Origin: Bacteroidales bacterium UBA1714
GTDB taxonomy: Bacteria; Bacteroidota; Bacteroidia; Bacteroidales; Paludibacteraceae
DNA: 56,989 nt
Direction: 5' to 3'
Assembly: GCA_002317295.1 (NCBI GenBank)
Contig: DCIY01000032.1
Coordinates: 1 to 56,989 of the forward strand
Positions 16,084 to 24,203 of the stretch are shown here, piece after piece. Each line of letters opens with the position of its first letter. Positions within the stretch are counted from its first letter, which is position 1. The notes under the pieces were generated by a model that was given only the letters and a program-made list of their open reading frames with translations, searched no databases and was not told where the DNA came from. The translations under genes and the position numbers were made by a program.

Positions 16084-17490
16084 TTATTCGACAATACGAC
16101 CCAACAAATCCATACGCTGACCATTACGCCATAAGTAGAGTTGTCCATGGCGGATGATCTTGATGACAACAGGTGCTGATTCCTTAAGTACTTCATTGGA
16201 ACTAATCATCGGGCGCCCCGCTGCCTCGTATGCATTGGGAATACCATATCCGTACTTTTGTTGCGGTTGCTCATACAAATGGCTCGAGGTCAAGATGCGT
16301 TGACGAATCTGCTGGGCATTTTCATCCGGATGTGCCGACCATATACAAGCCGCCATCCCCGCAATGATCGGGCAGGCATAACTGGTACCATTGGCGGTAA
16401 ACAACTTTCCGGAAACAATGTCGTACATATAGCAGGCATAACCCATTCCACATACTTCCGGTTTGAGACGACCATCCGAAGTATTGCCATAGGAAGAAAA
16501 AGGTGCAATCACACTATCCTTATCCACGGCACCCACCGTAATGATACTGTCCGCATCTCCAGGAGTATGAGTCCAATGCCATGTAGCATCCTGCCCATTG
16601 TTTCCAATCGCCATACAAAGTAGCATACCTTTTCGGGCTGCAATCAGGGCCGCACGAGACGAACGCATCGTCTTACCATCCAATTGCGAATAAGTCATGC
16701 TCTCAAACGGCGCATCAAAACGGAAATACCCCAAACTGGTGGAGGCAACTTGCACCCCCACACTGTCGCAAAACTCAATGGCTGCTATCCAGTTATCAGG
16801 TTCTTTGGGCGACTCGGACAACACTTCTTCTGTGCGAATCAAATACGCAGAAGCCTTTGGCGCAGCACCCTGATACAGAGGAGTTTGACCCAACATGAGC
16901 GTGGCACAATAGGTTCCATGCTTGTTGCCCAACGATGACATGGGCGCATCTTCTATGGTATAGTCACACATACCCAACAATCGGTCTTCCTCTCTCAAGG
17001 AACGGAAACAACGCATGGTGTCCACTCCGGGATAACCACAATCCATAATGGCCATCACGATTCCCTGCCCCTGATAACCGGCATCGTGCAAGGGTTTAAG
17101 ATTAATCACCCCTGTATGATTTTTGGTGAAGGTCGAATCAATCAATCCCAAATCCATCAAGTTGCGTTGAGGAGCCAGATTTCTTGAAGATGCCTGATAG
17201 GTCTTTTCCACATTTGATACAAAAGACCAACTCCCCACCTCTTGCGCCAGGCTATCCGTCATCACTGCCGTCGCGCCATTCATCCATCGTGAGGTATGAC
17301 AAACCACAGCACCTGCCGCACGCAGGCTGTCCAAATAGACAGCACTGACAGGATAATCCAACGAATCAATCGCAATATCATACTGCTGTCTCAGTTCCAG
17401 CGCACGGTCGGATAATGCCACCTGGTTGGAACCATATTTATCCGTAAACGATACCCAATAAGTCAATATTAACAAGGCAAAAATAGACAT
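16084..17490 (-). CDS. S8 subtilisin-like serine protease with C-terminal tail
   Basis: The 468-residue protein has a short hydrophobic N-terminus and a prodomain-like region (about 25-110). A subtilase domain follows with catalytic Asp in AIMDCGYPG (near 149), His in NKHGTYCATLM (near 190) and Ser in ANGTSYACPIIAG (near 368). The last ~20 residues, KIIRHGQLYLWRNGQRMDLL, match a tail found on two other secreted proteins in this window, which suggests an export or anchoring signal. ATG at 17490 follows the transporter stop by 18 bases. The substrate is unknown. Confidence 0.9.
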   Translation of the reverse strand: MSIFALLILTYWVSFTDKYGSNQVALSDRALELRQQYDIAIDSLDYPVSAVYLDSLRAAGAVVCHTSRWMNGATAVMTDSLAQEVGSWSFVSNVEKTYQASSRNLAPQRNLMDLGLIDSTFTKNHTGVINLKPLHDAGYQGQGIVMAIMDCGYPGVDTMRCFRSLREEDRLLGMCDYTIEDAPMSSLGNKHGTYCATLMLGQTPLYQGAAPKASAYLIRTEEVLSESPKEPDNWIAAIEFCDSVGVQVASTSLGYFRFDAPFESMTYSQLDGKTMRSSRAALIAARKGMLLCMAIGNNGQDATWHWTHTPGDADSIITVGAVDKDSVIAPFSSYGNTSDGRLKPEVCGMGYACYMYDIVSGKLFTANGTSYACPIIAGMAACIWSAHPDENAQQIRQRILTSSHLYEQPQQKYGYGIPNAYEAAGRPMISSNEVLKESAPVVIKIIRHGQLYLWRNGQRMDLLGRIVE

Positions 17491-17508
17491 AACACCATTC
17501 TCAACAGA

Positions 17509-18168
17509 CTATTTAAGTTGTTTCATATATCGAACAAGCGGCAAAGCTAATACAGGAACCAACAATGCCTCCACCATGGTCTCAAAAGCAGTGGACATAC
17601 CGATGGCCGTCCAAATATCCCGCCACCGCATCTCAAACAGATTCAGTCCTATGGGTGCAAAGGCCAAAATCTGAAAGGTGGCATTATCCACCATCTGTCC
17701 CAGCAATGTTGCTATCACAACCCGTGGCCAAAACCGGAGATTGGCATTGCGGGCCATCAACTCCACATTCACCATATTGCCCAACCAAAATGCTGCTACC
17801 GACGAGAGAATTGTACGAGGACCATTGGAGAATATATACGCAAAATGCTCCGCCTGATTCGCATATTCTGGCAAGGTTGGAAGCAACACTTCCAGGGACG
17901 CAATCACAGACATCAGCAACACGATTCCCGCAGCAATACAAGTCACCATCATCGCCACCCGCTTGCCGTAAACTTCCACCAGGATGTCTGAAATCATAAA
18001 CACCAGCCAACTGATGAGCAATCCACCATCCATCCAAATAAAATCCGTACCGAAACTTAATGGCTTCATGCACAGATAATTCATCATGACCGATGTGACG
18101 CAATAGGCTCCTGTCAGAAGCAGCAGCCAAAACTGGCGAGAAGAATATTTAGTTAATTCAAAATGCAA
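17509..18168 (-). CDS. yhhQ: YhhQ/VUT-family queuosine precursor transporter
   Basis: The 219-residue protein has about six membrane helices and family features: FIWMDGGLLISWLVFMISD, ILVEVYGKR, and MARNANLRFWPRVV near the middle. YhhQ proteins import queuosine precursors (preQ0/preQ1). The start is odd. No ATG exists near the N-terminus; the best start is TTG at 18168, with a stop two codons upstream. This TTG and the region before it belong to a heptamer repeat (18155-18240), so repeat growth seems to have replaced the original start and leader. It is the first gene of the group continuing to the subtilase and the lipoprotein. Confidence 0.82.
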   Translation of the reverse strand: MHFELTKYSSRQFWLLLLTGAYCVTSVMMNYLCMKPLSFGTDFIWMDGGLLISWLVFMISDILVEVYGKRVAMMVTCIAAGIVLLMSVIASLEVLLPTLPEYANQAEHFAYIFSNGPRTILSSVAAFWLGNMVNVELMARNANLRFWPRVVIATLLGQMVDNATFQILAFAPIGLNLFEMRWRDIWTAIGMSTAFETMVEALLVPVLALPLVRYMKQLK

Positions 18169-18240
18169 AATTCAAAATGCAAAATGCAAAATTCAAAATG
18201 CAACGGCCTTGCGGCCTATTCAAAATTCAAAATGCAAAAA
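18155..18240. repeat. Heptamer tandem repeat with GGCC mini-hairpin
   Basis: AAAATGC and AAAATTC units alternate, interrupted by the hairpin GGCC-TTGC-GGCC near 18205. It runs into the start of the yhhQ-like gene. The remaining gap to lysS holds the lysS promoter. Confidence 0.9.
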
Positions 18241-18301
18241 TAACAATTTTTGATCACATGGACAAGTTTTTCTCAAAAAAAAGACAAAAAATCTCTTTTT
18301 G

Positions 18302-18333
18302 CTTGCAAACTTCAAAATATTTCCGTATCTTTG
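18302..18333 (+). promoter_or_regulatory. lysS promoter
   Basis: CTTG at 18302-18305 and TATCTTTG at 18326-18333 are 20 bases apart, fitting the Bacteroidota consensus. The leader to the lysS ATG at 18370 is about 30 bases. Confidence 0.7.
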
Positions 18334-18369
18334 CGTGCTAATTTGGGAAATAGTAACTTTTTTACATAT

Positions 18370-19911
18370 ATGGAATTATCAGAACAAGAACAGGTACGCA
18401 GACAGAGTTTGCAAACCATGCGGGATATGGGCATCAATCCCTACCCTGCTGACGAGTATGTAGTCACCGGTTATTCAACCGATATCAAGGCCGGATTTGT
18501 GGACGAAGGCGAAGGCAAATGGCACACAGGCGATGCTGTCCGTATTGCAGGCCGACTGATGTCAAAGCGTATCATGGGTAAAGCCTCCTTTATCGAAGTG
18601 CAGGACTCCAAAGGACGCATACAGGTTTATGTGAGCCGTGACGACATCCAGGCACCTGTAGCAGAAGGAGAAGAACCCACCACCGTTGAGCAACAAATGT
18701 ACAATGTGGTATTTAAGAAACTGTTGGACATTGGTGACTTTATCGGTATTGAGGGTTTCGTATTTCGCACCCAAATGGGTGAAATCAGCATACATGCCAA
18801 GCAATTGACCGTTTTATCCAAATCCATTCGTCCATTGCCGATTGTCAAATACAAGGATGGCGTAGCCTACGATGGATTCAACGATCCCGAGCAGCGCTAT
18901 CGTCAGCGCTATGTGGATCTGGTGGTGAACGAGGGCGTCAAAGACACTTTTCTCAAGCGTGCCACAATCATTCGTACTATGCGCCAAGTGTTTGACGAGG
19001 CCGGATATACGGAAGTGGAGACACCTATTCTGCAACAGATAGCCGGAGGCGCCAGCGCCCGCCCATTCATTACCCACCACAACACACTGGATGTGGATAT
19101 GTACCTGCGTATTGCCACCGAGCTCTACCTCAAGCGCCTGATTGTGGGCGGATTTGAAGGAGTGTACGAGATTGGCCGCAATTTCCGCAACGAGGGCATG
19201 GATCGCAGCCACAATCCTGAGTTTACCTGCATGGAACTGTATGTGCAATACAAGGATTACAACTGGATGATGTCCTTTACTGAGCAGTTGCTTGAGCGCA
19301 TTGCCATCGCCGTCAACGGAACCACCAAGGTGATGATTGGTGATCATGAAGTCGATTTTAAGGCTCCCTATCGCCGTTTACCCATTTTGGAAGCCATTCA
19401 GGAAAAGACCGGATACGACTTGAGTACCATGTCCGAGGACGAGATTCGTCCGATAGCCAAGAAACTGGGGGTAGAAGATACGGAAAAAATGGGTAAAGGC
19501 AAACTCATTGATGAGATATTTGGCGAGACCTGCGAGGGCACATTTATTCAGCCCACCTTCATCACGGACTATCCCGTTGAGATGTCCCCGCTGACCAAAA
19601 TGCACCGCAGCAAACCGGGACTTACCGAGCGATTTGAATTGATGGTGAACGGCAAAGAGCTGGCCAATGCCTACTCAGAGCTCAATGACCCCATTGATCA
19701 GTATAACCGATTTGTAGACCAAATGAAGTTAGCCCAAAAGGGTGATGACGAAGCCATGGTCATTGACCACGATTTTGTTCGAGCACTCGAATATGGCATG
19801 CCGCCAACCAGCGGTATCGGAATAGGTATTGACCGTTTGGCCATTCTGATGACCGGTCAACCTACCATACAGGAAGTGTTGTTGTTCCCAACGATGAAGC
19901 CGGAAGTGTAG
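18370..19911 (+). CDS. lysS: Lysyl-tRNA synthetase, class II
   Basis: The 513-residue protein charges tRNA-Lys in the cytoplasm. An OB-fold anticodon-binding domain spans about residues 55-165. The class II core follows with motif 2 (GRNFRNEGMDRSHNPEF) and motif 3 (GIGIGIDRLAILMTG) at the C-terminus. The length fits bacterial LysS (about 500). ATG at 18370 is preferred over upstream in-frame codons because it lies just after the promoter. It opens the housekeeping block lysS-gpsA-pgi. An octamer repeat lies between it and gpsA. Confidence 0.97.
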   Translation: MELSEQEQVRRQSLQTMRDMGINPYPADEYVVTGYSTDIKAGFVDEGEGKWHTGDAVRIAGRLMSKRIMGKASFIEVQDSKGRIQVYVSRDDIQAPVAEGEEPTTVEQQMYNVVFKKLLDIGDFIGIEGFVFRTQMGEISIHAKQLTVLSKSIRPLPIVKYKDGVAYDGFNDPEQRYRQRYVDLVVNEGVKDTFLKRATIIRTMRQVFDEAGYTEVETPILQQIAGGASARPFITHHNTLDVDMYLRIATELYLKRLIVGGFEGVYEIGRNFRNEGMDRSHNPEFTCMELYVQYKDYNWMMSFTEQLLERIAIAVNGTTKVMIGDHEVDFKAPYRRLPILEAIQEKTGYDLSTMSEDEIRPIAKKLGVEDTEKMGKGKLIDEIFGETCEGTFIQPTFITDYPVEMSPLTKMHRSKPGLTERFELMVNGKELANAYSELNDPIDQYNRFVDQMKLAQKGDDEAMVIDHDFVRALEYGMPPTSGIGIGIDRLAILMTGQPTIQEVLLFPTMKPEV

Positions 19912-19917
19912 AGAGGA

Positions 19918-20084
19918 GCCCCCTCCGACTCCCCTTAAAGGGGAGAGAGAGGCGGAGAGGCGGAAAGGCTGAAAGGCGGAGAGGCTGAAAGGCTGAGAGG
20001 TTGAAAGGCTGAAAGGCGGAAAGGCTGAGAGGCAGAAAGGCTGAGAGGCTGAGAGGCTGAAAGGCGGAAAGGCAGAAAGGCAAT
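19918..20084 (+). repeat. Composite octamer repeat between lysS and gpsA
   Basis: The header GCCCCCTCCGACTCCCC and the palindrome CTCCCCTTAAAGGGGAG are followed by about fifteen 8-mers of type AGGCTGAA and AGGCGGAA. The tract ends next to the gpsA ATG at 20086. It is the intergenic member of the family also found twice inside the peptide synthetase gene. Confidence 0.92.
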
Positions 20085-20085
20085 T

Positions 20086-21075
20086 ATGGAAGAAAAAATA
20101 GGAATTATAGGAAGTGGAAGTTGGGCAACAGCATTGGCCAAAGTGATGTTGGAGAATGCGCCCGAGATTCATTGGTACATGCGTAGCAACGAATCCATTG
20201 CGGCGTTTGAGGAATCTGGACATAATCCCAGGTACCTAACCTATGCCCGATTTGATACATCACGCATTCATTTTTCCAGCGACATCAACGAGGTGGTCAG
20301 CAAAAGCGATATCCTCATTATTGCAGTGCCATCCCCTTATGTCAAACAGGTTCTCATGAAAATTAAGCGCTCCATGAGAAAGAAAACCATCGTTTCCGCC
20401 GTAAAAGGCATGATTGCCGACGAACAGGTATTGGTAACCGATTGGATAAGAAAGCGCTTTCAGGTGGAAGAGGGACATATAGCCATCATTGCCGGTCCAT
20501 GCCACGCGGAAGAGATTGCCATGGAACGATTGAGTTATCTCACCATTGGTTGTACCTGCCGGGAACTGGCCGTGCATCTGTGTCAGTTGATAGAAAACCG
20601 TTATGTACATACCACACCCAGCACCGATGTAGACGGATTGGAGTATTCGTCCGTGATGAAAAATATCTACGCCATTGCCGCAGGACTGTGCCATACCCTC
20701 AGTTATGGGGATAATTTTCAGGCCGTACTGCTATCCAATGCCATGCAGGAGATTCAGCGTTTTACCATGGCCATGCAAGGCGGACATCGGGATACCAACA
20801 ACAGCGGATATTTGGGAGACGTACTGGTCACCGCCTATAGCCAGTACTCTCGCAATCGCCAGTTTGGACAAATGATAGGCATGGGGTACTCTGTCAAATC
20901 GGCTCAACTGGAAATGCAAATGGTGGCCGAAGGATACTATGGCACCTTGTGCATCCATCAGTTAAATGAAAAAATGAAAGTGAGTTTGCCCATTGTCGAT
21001 GCGGTGTATGCCATCATCTACGAACGGCAATCCCCGCTGATTGTCATTCAAAAGTTAACACAACAATTGCGATAA
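20086..21075 (+). CDS. gpsA: Glycerol-3-phosphate dehydrogenase [NAD(P)+]
   Basis: The 329-residue cytoplasmic enzyme reduces dihydroxyacetone phosphate to sn-glycerol 3-phosphate for phospholipid synthesis. It shows the Rossmann motif GIIGSGSWATALAKV at the N-terminus, AVKGMI, the conserved GPCHAEEIAMER, and the catalytic lysine region SVMKNIYAIAAG near residue 190. The start ATG is the first codon after the octamer repeat, so any leader must lie within repeat DNA or upstream in lysS. pgi follows after only 3 bases. Confidence 0.96.
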   Translation: MEEKIGIIGSGSWATALAKVMLENAPEIHWYMRSNESIAAFEESGHNPRYLTYARFDTSRIHFSSDINEVVSKSDILIIAVPSPYVKQVLMKIKRSMRKKTIVSAVKGMIADEQVLVTDWIRKRFQVEEGHIAIIAGPCHAEEIAMERLSYLTIGCTCRELAVHLCQLIENRYVHTTPSTDVDGLEYSSVMKNIYAIAAGLCHTLSYGDNFQAVLLSNAMQEIQRFTMAMQGGHRDTNNSGYLGDVLVTAYSQYSRNRQFGQMIGMGYSVKSAQLEMQMVAEGYYGTLCIHQLNEKMKVSLPIVDAVYAIIYERQSPLIVIQKLTQQLR

Positions 21076-21078
21076 ACG

Positions 21079-22407
21079 ATGAAAAACATTCAATTTTCAG
21101 CCACATCAGCCGTCAGTCATCAGGACTTGTTGTCCTTGATGCCTCAAGTACGAGCTGCTCAACAAACCCTGGTTCAGGGTAGTGGAGAAGGAAACGATTA
21201 TATCGGTTGGCTCACCTTGCCAGACGATATCCAGTGTCAGATTCAGGATATTCAAGCCACGGCCGCGCTCCTGCGTGAGCGTTGTGAAATCATTGTATGC
21301 ATCGGCATCGGCGGCAGTTACCTGGGAGCCAAGGCCGTCAACGAAGCACTGCTTCCATTCTTTGGTGCCTACCACCAGCAGCAACCTGCCATCATCTATG
21401 CCGGACAGAACATCAGCGAAGATTATCTATACGAACTGCAACAGCTGCTGACCCACCATTCGTTTGGTATCATCTGTATCTCCAAATCCGGTACAACCAC
21501 GGAACCCGCACTGGCGTTTCGGTTACTCAAGAGCCAACTCGAGCAACAGATAGGCGAATCCGCTGCCCGTGAACGCATCGTTTGCATCACGGATGCCCAA
21601 CGCGGAGCCTTGCGCACCCTGGCCACACAACAGGGATACAAAACGTTTGTCATCGAAGATAATGTCGGCGGACGTTTTTCGGTGCTGTCGCCGGTAGGTC
21701 TGCTGCCCATTGCCTGTGCAGGTTTGGATATTCAGGCGCTTGTAGACGGTGCACGCGAAATGAAGAACCTGTGTTACAACCAAAACGTGGAAGAACATCC
21801 TGCAGCTCAGTATGCCGCAGCACGAACCATCTTGTATCGCAGTGGAAAAACCGTCGAACTGCTGGCCAATTTTCATCCTAAGATGCACTATATATCCGAA
21901 TGGTGGAAACAGTTGTTTGGCGAATCAGAGGGCAAAGGACATCATGGTATCTTTCCGGCCAGTGTGGACTTTACAACCGATTTGCACTCCATGGGTCAAT
22001 ATATCCAGGATGGCGAACGTATCCTGATGGAAACCGTCCTTTCCATAGAACAACCCAACCATAGTGTCATTTTCCCACACGATGAACAAAACCTTGACGG
22101 ACTCAATTTCTTGAGTGGTAAACGCGTGGACGAAGTCAATAAAATGGCGGAACTGGGTACCATGTTGGCCCATGTGGACGGAGGAGTGCCCAATATGAAA
22201 ATCACCCTGCCCCAACTCAATGAATTTTACCTGGGTGAACTTATCTATATGATGGAATATGCCTGCGGACTGTCCGGATATATGCTCGGCATCAATCCGT
22301 TTAACCAGCCCGGTGTGGAGGCCTACAAGCGCAATATGTTCGCCCTGCTGAACAAACCCGGATACGAGGCTGAATCCGCAGCCATTCAAGCCAGATTGAA
22401 AAAATAA
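21079..22407 (+). CDS. pgi: Glucose-6-phosphate isomerase
   Basis: The 442-residue enzyme interconverts glucose 6-phosphate and fructose 6-phosphate. Visible signatures are VCIGIGGSYLGAKAVNEAL (phosphosugar-binding loop), ICISKSGTTTEPALAF (SIS domain) and FGESEGKGHHGIFP with the conserved Glu. The length matches the short bacterial form (about 440-450). It is co-transcribed with gpsA, and a 24-base gap separates it from the GH3 gene downstream. Confidence 0.96.
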   Translation: MKNIQFSATSAVSHQDLLSLMPQVRAAQQTLVQGSGEGNDYIGWLTLPDDIQCQIQDIQATAALLRERCEIIVCIGIGGSYLGAKAVNEALLPFFGAYHQQQPAIIYAGQNISEDYLYELQQLLTHHSFGIICISKSGTTTEPALAFRLLKSQLEQQIGESAARERIVCITDAQRGALRTLATQQGYKTFVIEDNVGGRFSVLSPVGLLPIACAGLDIQALVDGAREMKNLCYNQNVEEHPAAQYAAARTILYRSGKTVELLANFHPKMHYISEWWKQLFGESEGKGHHGIFPASVDFTTDLHSMGQYIQDGERILMETVLSIEQPNHSVIFPHDEQNLDGLNFLSGKRVDEVNKMAELGTMLAHVDGGVPNMKITLPQLNEFYLGELIYMMEYACGLSGYMLGINPFNQPGVEAYKRNMFALLNKPGYEAESAAIQARLKK

Positions 22408-22431
22408 AAACACATAATATACACAACACAA

Positions 22432-24159
22432 ATGAAACACACCCTATTAATTTTCGCCGCCATGTTACTCACAGCATGCACCCTTACCCCAGAGCAACAG
22501 GTAGATCGCGTGATGAAAAATATGTCCACACGCGACAAGATTGCCCAATTAATCACCATCACCTGCGATTCGTACAATCCGCCCGAAAAACGTGCCAACC
22601 GCGATGCCATGGTTCGTGATGAACACATCGGCGGTTTGATTGTCATGCACGACCGTTTGGCGCCCTCCGTAGAGCGCCTCAATGAGATGCAGCGTCTGAG
22701 TCCTATTCCTCTCATTGTCAGCATTGATGGCGAATGGGGACCCTCCATGCGTTATGGTGAGTTTCCGTTCTTTCCGCGCCAGATGCAGTTGGGTGCCTTA
22801 CAGGACGACAGCCTTATTTACCAAATGGGTTTGGCGGTAGCACAGGAGTGCAAACTGCTCAATATTCTCATCAATTTTGCTCCGGTAGCAGACATCAATG
22901 TCAATCCCAACAATCCTGTCATCGGTACACGCTCGTTTGGTGAAAATCGTGACAAGGTGACCCGCTTTGCCGATGCATACATGCGCGGCATGCAAGACGG
23001 AGGTATCTATGCTTGTGCCAAACACTTTCCCGGTCACGGCGATACGGATGTGGACTCCCATCGTGCTTTGCCTACCCTGCCCTTTAGTCGGGAGCGTCTC
23101 GATTCGTTGGAACTGTATCCCTTCCGTCAATTGATGGACGACGGTGTGGCTATGGTCATGCTGGGTCACCTCAATGTGCCCGTTATCGATGAGAATGTAT
23201 CCACCCTGTCGTATAAGTTTGTCACCGAGTTTCTCAAACAGGAATTGGGATACCAGGGTATCGTTGTCACCGATGCACTCAATATGAAAGGCGTCAGCGA
23301 ATCCCTCACCCCGGCCGAGGTTACGCTCGCTGCCTACAAGGCCGGTGTAGATATGCTCCTGATGCCCGATGATGTCAGCGAATCGTTAGACCTCATTGAA
23401 CGAGCTATCCGTCGCGGAGAATGCAGTATAGAGGACCTGGATAACCGTTGCCGCAAGATGCTCATGCTCAAAGCCAAAGCAGGTATGTTAAATAGAGACT
23501 ACAACCCCATTATGGATACCACCCATATCGCCGATTGTGCCGCCTTGCCGGAACATCGTGCGCTGGTACAACAACTATGTGATGCATCCATGACGTTGGT
23601 GGAAAATCGTGGAAACATGGTGCCTCTGGACAAGAGCAAACGCACGGCATATATTGCCTACAATGCCGACTATGTACCTATGATTCGTTACTATGGCGAA
23701 ATGGAAGGACTGAGTGGCTATTGCCCGCAAACGGGTTTATTGGAACACAGCACTATTCTTTATCAGGGACTCAAACACAATCAGGTGAATGTCGATTATT
23801 TCACCCTCAGCCAAAAAGCCAGTATTCAGGATATCAAGGCCTTGCGCCAACAACTCAAAAACTACGACCAGGTACTGCTCGTTTGTCATGATCCGGTGGG
23901 TCGACCCAAAGATGAACTCATCAACCGTGATCATCTCAACGCATTGGGCACTATCATTGCCGATCACCCCACCCTGCTCGTTCATTTTGGCACCCCGTAT
24001 GGTCTGAATGCCATGCCTTGGCTCCATCAATTGGGCGGCATCCTCATTGGCTATGCCGACAGCCAAAGTAACCAAATGGCCATGGGCAAAGTATTACTGG
24101 ACGTTATTCCCGCCCAGGGTGTACTGCCTGTCAGCGCCGGTGGATATATGGCACAGTAA
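22432..24159 (+). CDS. GH3 beta-N-acetylglucosaminidase-like lipoprotein (NagZ type)
   Basis: The 575-residue protein starts with a lipoprotein signal (MLLTACT). The GH3 domain (about 25-350) has the NagZ signature KHFPGHGDTDVDSH near residue 200, whose His-Asp pair is characteristic of N-acetylglucosaminidases, and the nucleophile Asp in VVTDALNMKGVS near 282. The C-terminal third looks like the GH3 alpha/beta sandwich or a remnant of it. Typical cytoplasmic NagZ is about 340 residues; this longer, exported form is common in Bacteroidota. Probable role: removal of GlcNAc from peptidoglycan fragments outside the cytoplasm. The following gene also looks cell-wall related. Confidence 0.88.
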   Translation: MKHTLLIFAAMLLTACTLTPEQQVDRVMKNMSTRDKIAQLITITCDSYNPPEKRANRDAMVRDEHIGGLIVMHDRLAPSVERLNEMQRLSPIPLIVSIDGEWGPSMRYGEFPFFPRQMQLGALQDDSLIYQMGLAVAQECKLLNILINFAPVADINVNPNNPVIGTRSFGENRDKVTRFADAYMRGMQDGGIYACAKHFPGHGDTDVDSHRALPTLPFSRERLDSLELYPFRQLMDDGVAMVMLGHLNVPVIDENVSTLSYKFVTEFLKQELGYQGIVVTDALNMKGVSESLTPAEVTLAAYKAGVDMLLMPDDVSESLDLIERAIRRGECSIEDLDNRCRKMLMLKAKAGMLNRDYNPIMDTTHIADCAALPEHRALVQQLCDASMTLVENRGNMVPLDKSKRTAYIAYNADYVPMIRYYGEMEGLSGYCPQTGLLEHSTILYQGLKHNQVNVDYFTLSQKASIQDIKALRQQLKNYDQVLLVCHDPVGRPKDELINRDHLNALGTIIADHPTLLVHFGTPYGLNAMPWLHQLGGILIGYADSQSNQMAMGKVLLDVIPAQGVLPVSAGGYMAQ

Positions 24160-24203
24160 TCAGTGATCAGTAATCAGCAATCAGCAATCAGCAATCAGCA
24201 ATA
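24156..24203 (+). repeat. AATCAGC heptamer repeat
   Basis: About six units of AATCAGT/AATCAGC and one GATCAGT fill the whole gap from the GH3 stop to the next ATG at 24204. There is no room for another leader. Confidence 0.92.

Noticed and set aside
19729..20223. Minus-strand frames rich in Leu-Ser-Ala-Phe repeats across the lysS-gpsA gap
   Set aside because: They are translations of the octamer repeat read in several frames, with no start signals; the tract is non-coding here.
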